Positions 34,397 through 42,903 are shown, counted from the stretch's first letter. The stretch: DNA of 64,000 nt from an uncultured Christensenella sp. (GCA_910585785.1 CAJUEV010000002.1:135664-199663), one strand, 5' to 3'. A program made the numbers and translations. Notes: generated by a model not told the origin, from the sequence alone.

Positions 34397-34558
34397 TGAA
34401 AGTCCTCCTGATAGCCAGTATAAAGATATTATACTAATCGTTTATACCATTTTATCAGCAAATTTAAGAATTTTCAATACCTTTTTTCAAAATTCTGAAA
34501 AATTTCGTTTGACCTCGTCCGGCAAAGCAAAACCCGCAAACAAGGCGCCTTTTTAAGT

Positions 34559-35761
34559 TCAGCGGCACTCCTTAACAAATTCGGCGATTCTGTCCAGCCC
34601 TTCCAGCATATCGTCAAGCGAAAGCGCGTACGAAAGCCTAAGCGCGTCGTCGTCGCCGAAGCAAACGCCGGGGGTTGCCGCAACTTTTTTATAGGTAAGC
34701 AGCATATCCGCCACGTCCATACTGCCGTGAATTTTTTTGCCGTCGTACTTTTTGCCGTACAGCCCGTCGCAAAGCAGCATAACGTAAAACGCCCCGTCCG
34801 GCTTTACGTAATCCAGCCCCAGCGCCTTCATACCGTCAAGTTTTTCAAGCATCTTTTTGCGGCGTTCGCCGAAAGCGGATATCATATTTTTCATAGCGGA
34901 GTCGTCCCCTTCCAACGCTGCAACCGCCGCGTATTGCGTCATAGTGTTTACGTTCGAAGTGGAGTGGCTCTGGAAAGACGAAATTGCCTTGGCAACGTTT
35001 TCGGGACAGGCAAGGTATCCAAGCCTCCAACCCGTCATTGCGTACGATTTGGAAACGCCGTTTATTATAATGGTCAAATCCTTCATTTCGGGCGAACATT
35101 GCGCTATCGAAAAATGCGTTTCTCCGCCGTAAATAAGTTTTTCGTAAATTTCGTCCGCAAGCACGATTATGTTGTGCTCTACGCAGACTTCGGCAATTTT
35201 TCTTATTTCTTCTTCGGTATACACCGCGCCCGTGGGGTTGCAGGGGCTGTTGAAAATAAGCATTTTGGTCTTTTCGGAAATTGCCGCCTCTATCTGCGCG
35301 GCGGTCACCTTATAGCCGTGGCGCGCCGTTGCGTATATGTAATTGGGCACTCCGCCGCAACTTTTGACTACCTCGGGATAAGTAAGCCAGTACGGTTTGG
35401 GAATAAGCACCTCGTCCCCGGGGTTGATTGTTGCGAACAACGCGTTGAAAATAGAGTGCTTTGCGCCGTTTGAAACTATAATCTGCGAGGGTTGGTAGCC
35501 TAAATTATTGTCAGTTTTCAGTTTTTTAACAATGGCTTTTTTCAAAGCGGGCAACCCCGCGGCGGCAACGTACTTTGTATAGCCCTTGTCAAGCGCTTCT
35601 TTCGCGGCGTTGCAAATGTGTTCGGGGGTGTTGAAGTCGGGCTCGCCCACGCCGAAGTTTATCACCCTTTCGCCGGCGGCTTTAAGCTCGTTTGCCTTTG
35701 CCGAAATGGCAAGCGTCATTGAAGGCGCAATCGCCTTTACCCTGTCCGAAACTTTTATCAT
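34559..35761 (-). CDS. aspC: Pyridoxal-phosphate aminotransferase, aspartate type
   Basis: Class I/II aminotransferase, 400 residues, most likely oxaloacetate/glutamate to aspartate. Visible are NFGVGEPDFNTP (substrate gate), SNGAKHSI, NSPCNPTGAVY, the PLP contact VLADEIYEKL (D/Y), and the Schiff-base Lys in GVSKSYAMTGWRLGY (about 238). The C-terminal Arg in LRLSYALS binds the alpha-carboxylate. Own promoter and GGGAG ribosome site. Aspartate supply would match thrC two genes downstream. Tyrosine/aromatic specificity cannot be excluded. Confidence 0.9.
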   Translation of the reverse strand: MIKVSDRVKAIAPSMTLAISAKANELKAAGERVINFGVGEPDFNTPEHICNAAKEALDKGYTKYVAAAGLPALKKAIVKKLKTDNNLGYQPSQIIVSNGAKHSIFNALFATINPGDEVLIPKPYWLTYPEVVKSCGGVPNYIYATARHGYKVTAAQIEAAISEKTKMLIFNSPCNPTGAVYTEEEIRKIAEVCVEHNIIVLADEIYEKLIYGGETHFSIAQCSPEMKDLTIIINGVSKSYAMTGWRLGYLACPENVAKAISSFQSHSTSNVNTMTQYAAVAALEGDDSAMKNMISAFGERRKKMLEKLDGMKALGLDYVKPDGAFYVMLLCDGLYGKKYDGKKIHGSMDVADMLLTYKKVAATPGVCFGDDDALRLSYALSLDDMLEGLDRIAEFVKECR

Positions 35762-35799
35762 AATAACTTTCTCCCGTAAAAAATTGACTTTTCACAACG

Positions 35800-35828
35800 A
35801 TTATACCTGACTTGCGCGCGTTTTGCAA
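35800..35828 (-). promoter_or_regulatory. Promoter of the aspartate aminotransferase gene
   Basis: Minus strand: TTGCAA (35823-35828), 17-bp spacer, TATAAT (35800-35805). Confidence 0.7.
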
Positions 35829-35925
35829 CAACTTGAAATACATTTAATCGCCCCGCGCGAATTTTGTTAAGTTTTGTTTATAAATATTACCCGTGCCGCC
35901 GCGCTTAATACAAAAAAACCTAAAA

Positions 35926-35964
35926 AAACCGCCCGCCGCGCCGTTTGGCGTAGCGGGCGAATTA
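35926..35964 (-). terminator. Terminator after the DUF898 gene
   Basis: Minus strand CGCCCGC / GCGGGCG stem, internally extended by CGCC / GGCG, followed by GTTTTTTT. Confidence 0.8.
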
Positions 35965-35979
35965 TCACCCTGTTGAAAA

Positions 35980-37602
35980 TTATGCGGCGTTTTGCGTTGT
36001 TTGAAGCGTAGCGCTCTCCTGCAAATGGGTATGCTGCACCGTCCATTTTTCTGATTTTACGTTAAGCCACAAACCGTAAATGCCCAACGTCACCACAGTA
36101 AGCAAAATCCAGACTATTCTTTTTGCAAAATACTGTCCTGCGGTGCCGTCAAACGTCAACTTAAAACCGTCAATCGTTTTATGCTTGCACTCCCAGCGCA
36201 GTTTATGACAATGCGCCCAGTATTGCCCAAACGACAAAGTTATAAGCGTGACAAAATTGCAAAGCATATTTACGCCAGCAAGCTGATACCATTTCCCGCT
36301 GAACGCGCTTTCTTCCGCCCCTTGCTCAACGCCCTCAAAATGGGTGTGCTTGGTTTTCCATTTTAAAATGTTTACCTTTGCGCAGGTTACAAAATATATA
36401 CCGAAAGTTATTATTGAAAGCAGCAGCCACAAAAGATATTTGCCCCAAAGCTGCATTCCGTTGCCGTCAAAAACCATTTTGCGCCCGTCGATAACCGTAT
36501 GGGTTGCCTGCCATTTCATTTTAAAACACAGCATAAACGGATAAGCTATCCCCAAAGTTACCGCGCTTACTAAAACAGTAAGCATATTTATACCCCAGTA
36601 TGCGAGGGCGCCGCCGGTAAACCCGGAACGTTTTTCACGCAGCATCTCACTTATTTCAAGTTCGTTTTTATAATTTTTGCACGCGGCGGTATAGTCCGAC
36701 TTCAGTTTTTTGCACGTTTCTTCATATTCCATAACGGACAACGCGTACTGCTTTTTCTGCGCTTTGAAATTTGCGGTTGAAACTTTTCCCTTTTTGTCGC
36801 TTGCATAGTCCCCCTCCGCCAGCGCGAACGGCGATATTTTTTTGCATTTTAACGCTATGCCCAAAATTATTCCCACAACGCAAAATGGCATTGTGGAAAC
36901 ACATTGGGGAATAGTGGCCGTATAAATGCCTTCCGCCGAATAAAGTTTTGCCACCTCGTTATGCCAGCAGCCGAAAGAAGGGTTGTTGATATGCAAGTAA
37001 TATTCATGCGCGACTTTTTCCAGCTTGTCGTAGGCACTTAATATAGCCTCAAATAAAACAGCCAGCGCGACAAGCAAGGCAACCGAAGCAAAAACGGCGG
37101 CAAGCGCGCCGACGTGCTTTTCGGTTTTTTTGTAATTCAATTTTTTTACAGGACAGCACGGCGCGATTATTGCGACGACAATCATAGCAAGAGGCACTGC
37201 AAACACCAGCGCGAGAAACAGCGATTCGTCTATTTTAGTTGATATGTGGCTGTTTATAATGTCCATATGTATGCCAACGTATTCGTTGCCCTGCTTAACG
37301 CACCAATCCTTCATAAATACGCTTACGTCGGGCAAGCCCGTAAAATAAACTATATAACCCGCAACACATACTATAAGCCCCAGCGCCGCGGCAATTACAA
37401 ACGCGGCGCAAACCCGTTGAAGCTTTTTATAGCTTATCATTTTTTGCATAACGGTCATCGAAACGGGTTTTTGCGGTCTTTCGGGATAAACCGGTGCGGA
37501 AGGCTTTGTCGGTTTATCCGCCTCTGACGGTGGAACGGGCGCGCCGCCCTCGCCGAAGTCTGTCCGCGCGTCGTCAATATTTGTTTTTTCGCTTTTTTCC
37601 AT
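35980..37602 (-). CDS. DUF898 (YjgN-like) membrane protein with tandem repeats
   Basis: About 540 residues. After a Pro-rich cytoplasmic N-terminus come four or more helices. The C-terminal 240 residues then contain repeated units of 'ITLGI(Y/A)..W.K..WK..HT..DG(R/F)K(M/L).FDG', seen at least three times. This is the pattern of DUF898/YjgN membrane proteins, whose role is unknown. Start chosen at 37602 (MEKSEKT) with AGGAG 7 nt upstream. The longer frame from 37701 would be read through the palindromes at 37645-37686 and overlaps the promoter. Confidence 0.8.
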   Translation of the reverse strand: MEKSEKTNIDDARTDFGEGGAPVPPSEADKPTKPSAPVYPERPQKPVSMTVMQKMISYKKLQRVCAAFVIAAALGLIVCVAGYIVYFTGLPDVSVFMKDWCVKQGNEYVGIHMDIINSHISTKIDESLFLALVFAVPLAMIVVAIIAPCCPVKKLNYKKTEKHVGALAAVFASVALLVALAVLFEAILSAYDKLEKVAHEYYLHINNPSFGCWHNEVAKLYSAEGIYTATIPQCVSTMPFCVVGIILGIALKCKKISPFALAEGDYASDKKGKVSTANFKAQKKQYALSVMEYEETCKKLKSDYTAACKNYKNELEISEMLREKRSGFTGGALAYWGINMLTVLVSAVTLGIAYPFMLCFKMKWQATHTVIDGRKMVFDGNGMQLWGKYLLWLLLSIITFGIYFVTCAKVNILKWKTKHTHFEGVEQGAEESAFSGKWYQLAGVNMLCNFVTLITLSFGQYWAHCHKLRWECKHKTIDGFKLTFDGTAGQYFAKRIVWILLTVVTLGIYGLWLNVKSEKWTVQHTHLQESATLQTTQNAA

Positions 37603-37644
37603 ATTTTTCTCCTTAAAGTTTTTTTGTTTACTGTTAGCGTTTTT

Positions 37645-37686
37645 TTGTATGCGTTGCGCGCAACGCATACAAGGGCGCCCTTGTAT
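37645..37686. repeat. Two interlocked perfect palindromes in the DUF898 leader
   Basis: Palindrome one is 37645-37672, with 14-bp arms TTGTATGCGTTGCG and its complement. Palindrome two is 37667-37686, ATACAAGGGCGCCCTTGTAT. They share ATACAA (37667-37672), so only one hairpin can form at a time in RNA. They start at the predicted transcription start and end about 40 nt before the ATG. Neither runs into a T tract in the sense direction. Confidence 0.75.
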
Positions 37687-37691
37687 AAAAA

Positions 37692-37720
37692 ATTTTATCA
37701 CAAAATATATACGTTTGCAA
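37692..37720 (-). promoter_or_regulatory. Promoter of the DUF898 gene
   Basis: Minus strand: TTGCAA (37715-37720), 17-bp spacer, TAAAAT (37692-37697). Predicted start near 37685. Confidence 0.65.
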
Positions 37721-37768
37721 CCTATCGCAAGCGTTTTTTATTTAAATTGCCAAAAAAATTTCCAACGT

Positions 37769-37939
37769 TTATTTTTTTATTTCTTTGTCCTTGCAGTGCG
37801 GGCAATTTGCGCCGCAACTGCCGCAATCGCAGCCGCAACACCCGCCCTTATGCTTTACTTTTCTGTAAATAAGCCAGCCGACAGCCCCCGCAAACACAAC
37901 GCACACTATCACAATGATAACTATATCCAGCGCGCCCAT
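37769..37939 (-). CDS. FeoB-associated Cys-rich membrane protein (56 aa)
   Basis: A single N-terminal helix (MGALDIVIIVIVCVVFAGAV), a basic turn RKVKHK, then a Cys-rich tail with eight Cys (CCGCDCGSCGANCPHC). This is the compact 'FeoB-associated Cys-rich membrane protein' found next to feoB in many Firmicutes. It may take the place of FeoC, binding iron or an iron-sulfur cluster at the membrane. Its ATG directly follows the feoB TGA (TGAATG), so translation is coupled. The ribosome site GGAGG lies inside the end of feoB. Confidence 0.9.
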   Translation of the reverse strand: MGALDIVIIVIVCVVFAGAVGWLIYRKVKHKGGCCGCDCGSCGANCPHCKDKEIKK

Positions 37940-40261
37940 TCAATCCTCCTTTTTATTTTTCTTAAAAATTTTTAAAACGTCAAACTTGCCCGTATTTTTC
38001 AAAACTATCAGCGCCGTGACAACCGCTATGACGAAAATCCAAATAAACAGCGTCCACCACCAACTGCCTATCGTATAGACAGCCGAAGATATAACACAGC
38101 TTGCCGCTAGCCAGAAAAGCAGCGTATATTTGAATTTGCCCTTGGGCAACTCCGCCCTTGCCGCCGCGCACGCGGCAAAACAAGGTATAGTCGTCATATT
38201 AAAAGTTATAAACGCGATAAGCCCCGCAATGAATTGCCCCCGTGATATGCCCGAATCAGCGGTTATTACGTTGATTAATCCGCTTAATTCTTCAACGCCG
38301 TCTTCCGTTCCCGCACCCGCGTACGCCCCTATGCAAAGCGCAAGGGTGGTAAACGTTGCTATTACGTTTTCCTTGGCGACAAGCCCCGTAATAGCCGCAA
38401 CCGCAAACACCCAGCCGAACTGCCCTAGTTGCGAGCCGAAGCCAAGCGGCGTAAACACGGGCTGCAAAAACATCCCTACGGAAGCGAGAACAGACTCGTT
38501 CATTTGCTCGTCGGGCAGGTATCCCCATCTGAAACTTAAATGCGAAAACAGCCAAATAATTACGGTGGAAACAAAAATTACGGTAAACGCTTTTTTAACG
38601 AAGTGCTTTGTTTTATCCCACAGGTGCAGCATAAGGTTTTTAAATCGGGGCAAACGGTATGAAGGCAGTTCCATAATAAACGGCGGGGTTTCTCCCTTCA
38701 ACGTGGTGTTGCGCATAAGCAGCACGCATATCACCGCCGCGACAACGCCCAAAACGTACATACCGTAAGTTATCAAGTCGGAATTGCCAACACCGAAAGC
38801 CGCCACTATTCCACCGGCAACAGCCGTAAGAATGGGCAATTTTGCCCCGCAGGAAAAGAAAGGTATTACCCTGATTGTAGCGGTGCGCTCGTTTTCATCC
38901 GAAAGCGTCCTTGTATTGACGGCGGCGGGCACCGAACAGCCGAAGCCCATTATCATAGGCATAAACGCCCTGCCCGAAAGCCCGAACCTTCTGAAAATTC
39001 TGTCCAGCACAAACGCGATTCGGGACATATATCCGCTGTCCTCCAAAACGGAAAAAAACAGAAACAGCGTAAGAATCTGCGGCAAAAAACCCAGAACGGA
39101 AAAAATTCCGCCAAGTATGCCGTCGCCCACAAGCCCCGTAGCCCATTCCGCAGCGCCTGCGTTTTCCATAAGCGTAACGACTCCGCTTGAAATGTGGTCC
39201 AAAAACAAATTTAAAAAATTAGTCAAAATAACGCCCGGAGAAAACACCGTTCCGTCGTAAACTACCGCAAGCAACTCCACGCCGAAATTTTTATAGACGA
39301 TTTCACCGCCCGCTTTTTCCGCCAATCCCAACTCGACAATTGAAGGCATCCACGCCTGACTTTGCGTAAACCCGTTCAAAAAGAAAAGATTTTCCGAAAA
39401 AGTTAAATGGAATATAAAAAATAATACTGCCAAAAAGATGGGAATAGCCCAAATTCTGTGCGTCAAAACGCGGTCGGCTTTGTCTGATTTTGTCAAAAAC
39501 CCGCGCTTAGCCTTGGTTTTTACGCAAGAAAGGTTTTCCGAAATAAATTTGTATCTTCCGTCGGCGATAACCGCTTCCAAATCCTCGTCTTCCGAAATCT
39601 GCAAAACGGCTTGCGAACCCGCTCTTTCAAGTTCTATTTCGTCCTTTTCAAGTAATTTTACGGCGTGAAAAAGCGGAGAATGACAATTTTCTTTTTCATA
39701 AAAGGCGCAAGCCGCTTCAAGCTGCTTTTCTATTGCGCCACGCAAAACCGTAAAGCCCTTTCTTTCGGCGGGCAGCGCGGCGGCGCGCTCCATAAGATTT
39801 TTTATCCCCGTTTCCTTGACTGCCGAAATTTCCACAACGGGCACGCCCAATGTTTTTTCAAGCGCCTGCGCGTCGATTTTGTCGCCCGATTTTTCCACCT
39901 CGTCCATCATATTAAGCGCGATGATTACGGGCACGTCCGTTTCAAGAAGCTGCGTGGTCAAATACAAATTGCGTTCAAGGTTGGTCGCGTCGACAATATT
40001 TATTATTCCGTCGGGCTGCCCTTCAAGTATGTAATTGCGCGAAACTACTTCTTCGGGAGTATAGGGCGAAAGCGAGTAAATGCCGGGCAAGTCGACTATT
40101 TTTATGCTTTCGGCACCCTTGCCGCCGCGTTTGTACACGCCTTCGCGACGGTCAACCGTTACCCCCGGCCAGTTGCCCACGTGCGCCGTAGAGCCGGTAA
40201 GCGCGTTGAAAAGAGTGGTTTTTCCGCAGTTGGGATTGCCCGCAAGCGCAAACGTCTTCAT
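37940..40261 (-). CDS. feoB: Ferrous iron transport protein B
   Basis: GTPase-driven Fe(II) importer of the inner membrane, about 773 residues. The N-terminal G domain shows G1 GNPNCGKTT (8-16), G3 DLPGIY and G4 ALNMMDE. A GDI helical part follows, then a membrane domain with two Gate motifs around conserved Cys (GFGCSVPA and IPFFSCGAKLPI). Start at 40261 overlaps the feoA stop (ATGA) and has GGAGG upstream. A Met seven codons earlier lies inside feoA. The operon order is feoA-feoA-feoB-Cys-rich protein. Confidence 0.97.
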   Translation of the reverse strand: MKTFALAGNPNCGKTTLFNALTGSTAHVGNWPGVTVDRREGVYKRGGKGAESIKIVDLPGIYSLSPYTPEEVVSRNYILEGQPDGIINIVDATNLERNLYLTTQLLETDVPVIIALNMMDEVEKSGDKIDAQALEKTLGVPVVEISAVKETGIKNLMERAAALPAERKGFTVLRGAIEKQLEAACAFYEKENCHSPLFHAVKLLEKDEIELERAGSQAVLQISEDEDLEAVIADGRYKFISENLSCVKTKAKRGFLTKSDKADRVLTHRIWAIPIFLAVLFFIFHLTFSENLFFLNGFTQSQAWMPSIVELGLAEKAGGEIVYKNFGVELLAVVYDGTVFSPGVILTNFLNLFLDHISSGVVTLMENAGAAEWATGLVGDGILGGIFSVLGFLPQILTLFLFFSVLEDSGYMSRIAFVLDRIFRRFGLSGRAFMPMIMGFGCSVPAAVNTRTLSDENERTATIRVIPFFSCGAKLPILTAVAGGIVAAFGVGNSDLITYGMYVLGVVAAVICVLLMRNTTLKGETPPFIMELPSYRLPRFKNLMLHLWDKTKHFVKKAFTVIFVSTVIIWLFSHLSFRWGYLPDEQMNESVLASVGMFLQPVFTPLGFGSQLGQFGWVFAVAAITGLVAKENVIATFTTLALCIGAYAGAGTEDGVEELSGLINVITADSGISRGQFIAGLIAFITFNMTTIPCFAACAAARAELPKGKFKYTLLFWLAASCVISSAVYTIGSWWWTLFIWIFVIAVVTALIVLKNTGKFDVLKIFKKNKKED

Positions 40262-40488
40262 AAAATTTCCACCTCCACGCAAGCCGCTTCCGACTTTCTT
40301 AAAGTAAGTTCGTACCCCCGCAAAGTAACTTCCATAGGGTCGCCCAACGGCGCTTTTTTACGCAACGTAACTTCCGCTTGGGGGGTTACGCCCATATCGA
40401 ACAGCCTGCGCCGCACCCTGCCCTCGCCGTTAACTTTTATTATTTTTCCGCTTTCTCCCACGGAAAAATCGCTTAACAACTTGTTCAT
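40258..40488 (-). CDS. feoA: FeoA family protein (second copy, next to feoB)
   Basis: 76 residues with an SH3-like barrel: LSDFSVGESGKIIKVNGEGRVRRRLFDMGVTPQAEVTLRKKAPLGDPMEVTLRGYELTLRKSEA. The RRRLFDMGVT and DP-x-E-V-x-L-RGY-x-L-x-L elements are the FeoA hallmarks. It binds the FeoB G domain or membrane part to assist Fe(II) transport. Start at 40488 (MNKLL) has AAGGAG, and the frame upstream is not FeoA-like. It is coupled to feoB by a 4-nt overlap. Confidence 0.93.
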   Translation of the reverse strand: MNKLLSDFSVGESGKIIKVNGEGRVRRRLFDMGVTPQAEVTLRKKAPLGDPMEVTLRGYELTLRKSEAACVEVEIL

Positions 40489-40574
40489 AATATCTCCTTT
40501 ATATAAAACGGAATTTCTCCGCAAAATTTAAAACTTAACCCAAGTTTATTTTTTAATTAAAAATTTAAGCGGCT

Positions 40575-40787
40575 TTACGCCACCAAAATTTTGCCCGCAA
40601 GCGTTTTGTCAAGACAAAGCCTGCCTTCCTTGACTATTACTATTACGTTGCCGCCGTCGGACGAAACCAGGGTTATAGCCCCGCCTTCCGTCAAGCCCAA
40701 CTCCTGCAAATGTTTTTTTGTTTTTTCGTCCGCGCCGACTTTTCTTATTTTAAGTTCGCGCCCCTGCGGAGCAATTGCAATAGGCAT
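40575..40787 (-). CDS. feoA: FeoA family protein (first copy)
   Basis: 70 residues: MPIAIAPQGRELKIRKVGADEKTKKHLQELGLTEGGAITLVSSDG-type barrel, with the HLQELGL motif and a final LDKTLAGKILV. It is more divergent than the copy beside feoB and may play a distinct role in the complex. It has GGAGG upstream and is the first gene after the strong promoter at 40840-40868. Confidence 0.92.
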   Translation of the reverse strand: MPIAIAPQGRELKIRKVGADEKTKKHLQELGLTEGGAITLVSSDGGNVIVIVKEGRLCLDKTLAGKILVA

Positions 40788-40839
40788 TTTATGTACCTCC
40801 TCCCGACAAAAAACTTAACCTTGTTTAATTTATATAAGT

Positions 40840-40868
40840 ATTATATTATCGAATAATTTATTTGTCAA
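40840..40868 (-). promoter_or_regulatory. Promoter of the feo operon
   Basis: Minus strand: perfect TTGACA (40863-40868), 17-bp spacer, perfect TATAAT (40840-40845). The word GGTTAAGTTTT follows downstream at about 40810-40820 and recurs between the two feoA genes near 40530-40540, a possible metal-regulator half-site. Confidence 0.85.
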
Positions 40869-41075
40869 CAAAAAATAACCGCGGTTTATTTTTATTTTAA
40901 AAAAATTTTTTCAAGTCCTGATTTTGAAACGCGCGCGTTGACTTATTCATATTAAACCGTACAAAATAAAACGTTACTTTGCCCGTCGTTTTTGTCATAC
41001 GGACGCAAAATTTAAACCATAAGCACATTTTGCCGCTGTTTTGAAAATAAGCAGCCTGTAAGCATTTCGGTTGAG
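40869..41075. other. Gap between the divergent feo and que operons
   Basis: AT-rich sequence. I see no gene, tRNA or clear hairpin in it. Confidence 0.5.
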
Positions 41076-41104
41076 TTGACATACGCTTTGCGGCGTGGTA
41101 TTAT
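41076..41104 (+). promoter_or_regulatory. Promoter of the queDE-folE-queCF operon
   Basis: TTGACA (41076-41081), 17-bp spacer, TATTAT (41099-41104). Confidence 0.8.
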
Positions 41105-41110
41105 ATTGGC

Positions 41111-41220
41111 AATTAAATTGACAGTTCGTTTGCGCCATCCTGTCGTTAAACAAAACCAGGGCATCTGAATGGGGATAGTCTTTTTGGGTGCAGTCGTTTT
41201 GTCGCGGCTGCATTTTTTTG
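41111..41220 (+). promoter_or_regulatory. Attenuator-type leader of the queuosine operon, candidate preQ1 sensor
   Basis: About 125 nt separate the promoter from queD. The leader has a GACAG / CTGTC stem, competing segments CCATCC, CAGGGC and GGGGAT that can pair in more than one way, and then an intrinsic terminator (TGCAG / CTGCA with seven T, 41188-41219) ending 16 nt before the queD start. A terminator placed between promoter and first gene of a preQ1 operon is what a preQ1 riboswitch would use. I cannot match it to the class I or II consensus. Confidence 0.5.
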
Positions 41221-41235
41221 CGCAAAGGGAGAGAT

Positions 41236-41655
41236 ATGTATTATTTGAAAACTTCGGCTTGTTTTGACAGCGCGCACTTCCTTCACGGATACAATGGCAA
41301 GTGCGCAAATATCCACGGACACCACTGGATTGTGGAAGCAAAAATAAAAGGCGGCAAATTGCAGGGCAACGGCGAAAAACGCGGTATGCTTTTGGACTTC
41401 GGCGATTTTAAGCAGGCGGTAAAAAATCTTGCGGAAGGTTTTGACCATACGCTGATTTACGAAAAAAACACTCTTAAACAGGCGACGCTTACCGCGCTTC
41501 ACGAAGAAGGGTTTTCATTGGTTGAAACCGATTTCAGACCCACTGCCGAAAACTTTGCCGCGTACATATACGCCGAACTTTGCAAAAAGGGCGTGCCCGT
41601 TTTCAGCGTGACTGTGTACGAGTCGCCCGAAAACTGCGCGGTGTACGGTGAGTGA
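41236..41655 (+). CDS. queD: 6-carboxy-5,6,7,8-tetrahydropterin synthase
   Basis: Second step of the 7-deazaguanine pathway: dihydroneopterin triphosphate to carboxytetrahydropterin. 139 residues of the PTPS fold with zinc ligands in DSAHFLHGYNGKCANIHGHHW (His at about 13, 26 and 28, catalytic Cys about 22) and the acid/base end SVTVYESPENCAVY. Start at 41236 follows AAAGGGAG. A longer frame from 41188 would begin inside the leader terminator. First gene of the operon. Confidence 0.95.
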   Translation: MYYLKTSACFDSAHFLHGYNGKCANIHGHHWIVEAKIKGGKLQGNGEKRGMLLDFGDFKQAVKNLAEGFDHTLIYEKNTLKQATLTALHEEGFSLVETDFRPTAENFAAYIYAELCKKGVPVFSVTVYESPENCAVYGE

Positions 41656-41656
41656 T

Positions 41657-42322
41657 ATGTCCCTTTATAAAGTTGCCGAAAAGTTTGTAAGCATAAACGG
41701 CGAAGGTCCGCGCGCGGGCGAGCTTGCCGTGTTTTTGCGGTTTTGCGGCTGCAATCTCAATTGCGGCTACTGCGACACGCGCTGGGCAAATACATCCGAC
41801 GTAAAACACGAACTTGCCTCTGCGGAAGAGCTTGTTGCATACGTGAAATCGACGGGCGTAAAAAACGTTACCCTGACGGGCGGCGAACCGCTTTTGCAGG
41901 CGGATATTGCGCGTCTTATAAAACTGCTGGGCGCGTCGGGCGCGGAAGTCGAAATTGAAACCAACGGAAGCGTGCCGTTGCAAAATATCGTTTCCCTTTC
42001 GCCCCGTCCCGCCGTTACCGCCGATTATAAACTTCCTTCAAGCGGAATGGAAAAACATATGCTGCCCGAAAACTTTTCTTACCTTACGTTGCGCGACGCG
42101 GTTAAGTTTGTCGTCGGGGATAAGCGCGATTTGTTGCGCGCGGAAGAGATTATAAACCAGTACGGACTGACGGACAAATGTCGCGTTTATTTCAGCCCCG
42201 TGTTCGGAAAAATCGAGCCCGTAGAAATAACTGAGTTTATGAAAGAGCGTAAGCTTAACGGCGTACGCCTGCAATTACAGTTGCATAAAATTATCTGGAA
42301 TCCCGATATGCGCGGGGTATAG
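41657..42322 (+). CDS. queE: 7-carboxy-7-deazaguanine synthase (radical SAM)
   Basis: Radical SAM enzyme that contracts carboxytetrahydropterin to 7-carboxy-7-deazaguanine. The N-terminal EKFVSINGEGPRAGELAVFLRFCGCNLNCGYCDTRW has the cluster motif CNLNCGYC and the QueE-specific W after it, with the SAM motif TLTGGEP (about 73-79). Start: ATG 41657 is 4 nt past a GGTGAG site. A GTG at 41648, overlapping the queD stop, is the alternative. About 221 residues. Confidence 0.94.
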   Translation: MSLYKVAEKFVSINGEGPRAGELAVFLRFCGCNLNCGYCDTRWANTSDVKHELASAEELVAYVKSTGVKNVTLTGGEPLLQADIARLIKLLGASGAEVEIETNGSVPLQNIVSLSPRPAVTADYKLPSSGMEKHMLPENFSYLTLRDAVKFVVGDKRDLLRAEEIINQYGLTDKCRVYFSPVFGKIEPVEITEFMKERKLNGVRLQLQLHKIIWNPDMRGV

Positions 42323-42330
42323 GAGAAAGT

Positions 42331-42903
42331 ATGGATATTAAAGAAATAGAAAAACATATCCGCGGGTTATTGGTAGCCATAGGCGAAGACCCCGACAGAG
42401 AAGGTCTGCGCGAAACGCCCGCCCGCGTGGCGCGAATGTACGAAGAAGCGTTTGAAGGAATTAAATACACCAACCGCGAAATTGCGGAAATGTTCGGAAA
42501 AACTTTTGAAGTTCCGTCCGACTCAAATTCGGGCGGCGCAGTAGTCATAAAGGATATAAGCGTATTCAGCTATTGCGAGCATCATATGGCGCTTATGTAC
42601 GATATGAAAGTCAACGTGGCGTACGTACCGCGCGGAAGAGTTTTGGGACTGAGTAAAATAGCGCGCATCTGCGATATGGCGGCAAAGCGCCTTCAATTGC
42701 AGGAGCGTCTGGGAAGGGACATTGCCGAAATAATTTCGCTTGCGGCTTTATCGCCCGACGTCGGCGTAAGCATAGAAGGCTGTCACAGCTGTATGACTTC
42801 GCGCGGAATAAAAAACGTATCGTCAAAAACGGTTACCAAAACTTACTTCGGCGCGTTTAAAGACGACGTTTCACTTCAAAATCTTTTGGGGGACAGAATA
42901 TGA
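42331..42903 (+). CDS. folE: GTP cyclohydrolase I
   Basis: Converts GTP to dihydroneopterin triphosphate, the shared first step of folate and queuosine synthesis. Here its position inside the que operon points to queuosine supply. 190 residues with zinc and catalytic residues in SYCEHHMALMYD (Cys about 75, His about 77), GLSKIARICDMAAKRLQLQERLG, and GCHSCMTSRG. AGGAG precedes the start. It overlaps queC by 4 nt. Confidence 0.96.
   Translation: MDIKEIEKHIRGLLVAIGEDPDREGLRETPARVARMYEEAFEGIKYTNREIAEMFGKTFEVPSDSNSGGAVVIKDISVFSYCEHHMALMYDMKVNVAYVPRGRVLGLSKIARICDMAAKRLQLQERLGRDIAEIISLAALSPDVGVSIEGCHSCMTSRGIKNVSSKTVTKTYFGAFKDDVSLQNLLGDRI

Noticed and set aside
41188..41235. Longer N-terminus for queD
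   Set aside because: The extra 16 codons would include the terminator hairpin, and the family starts at the internal Met with a good ribosome site.
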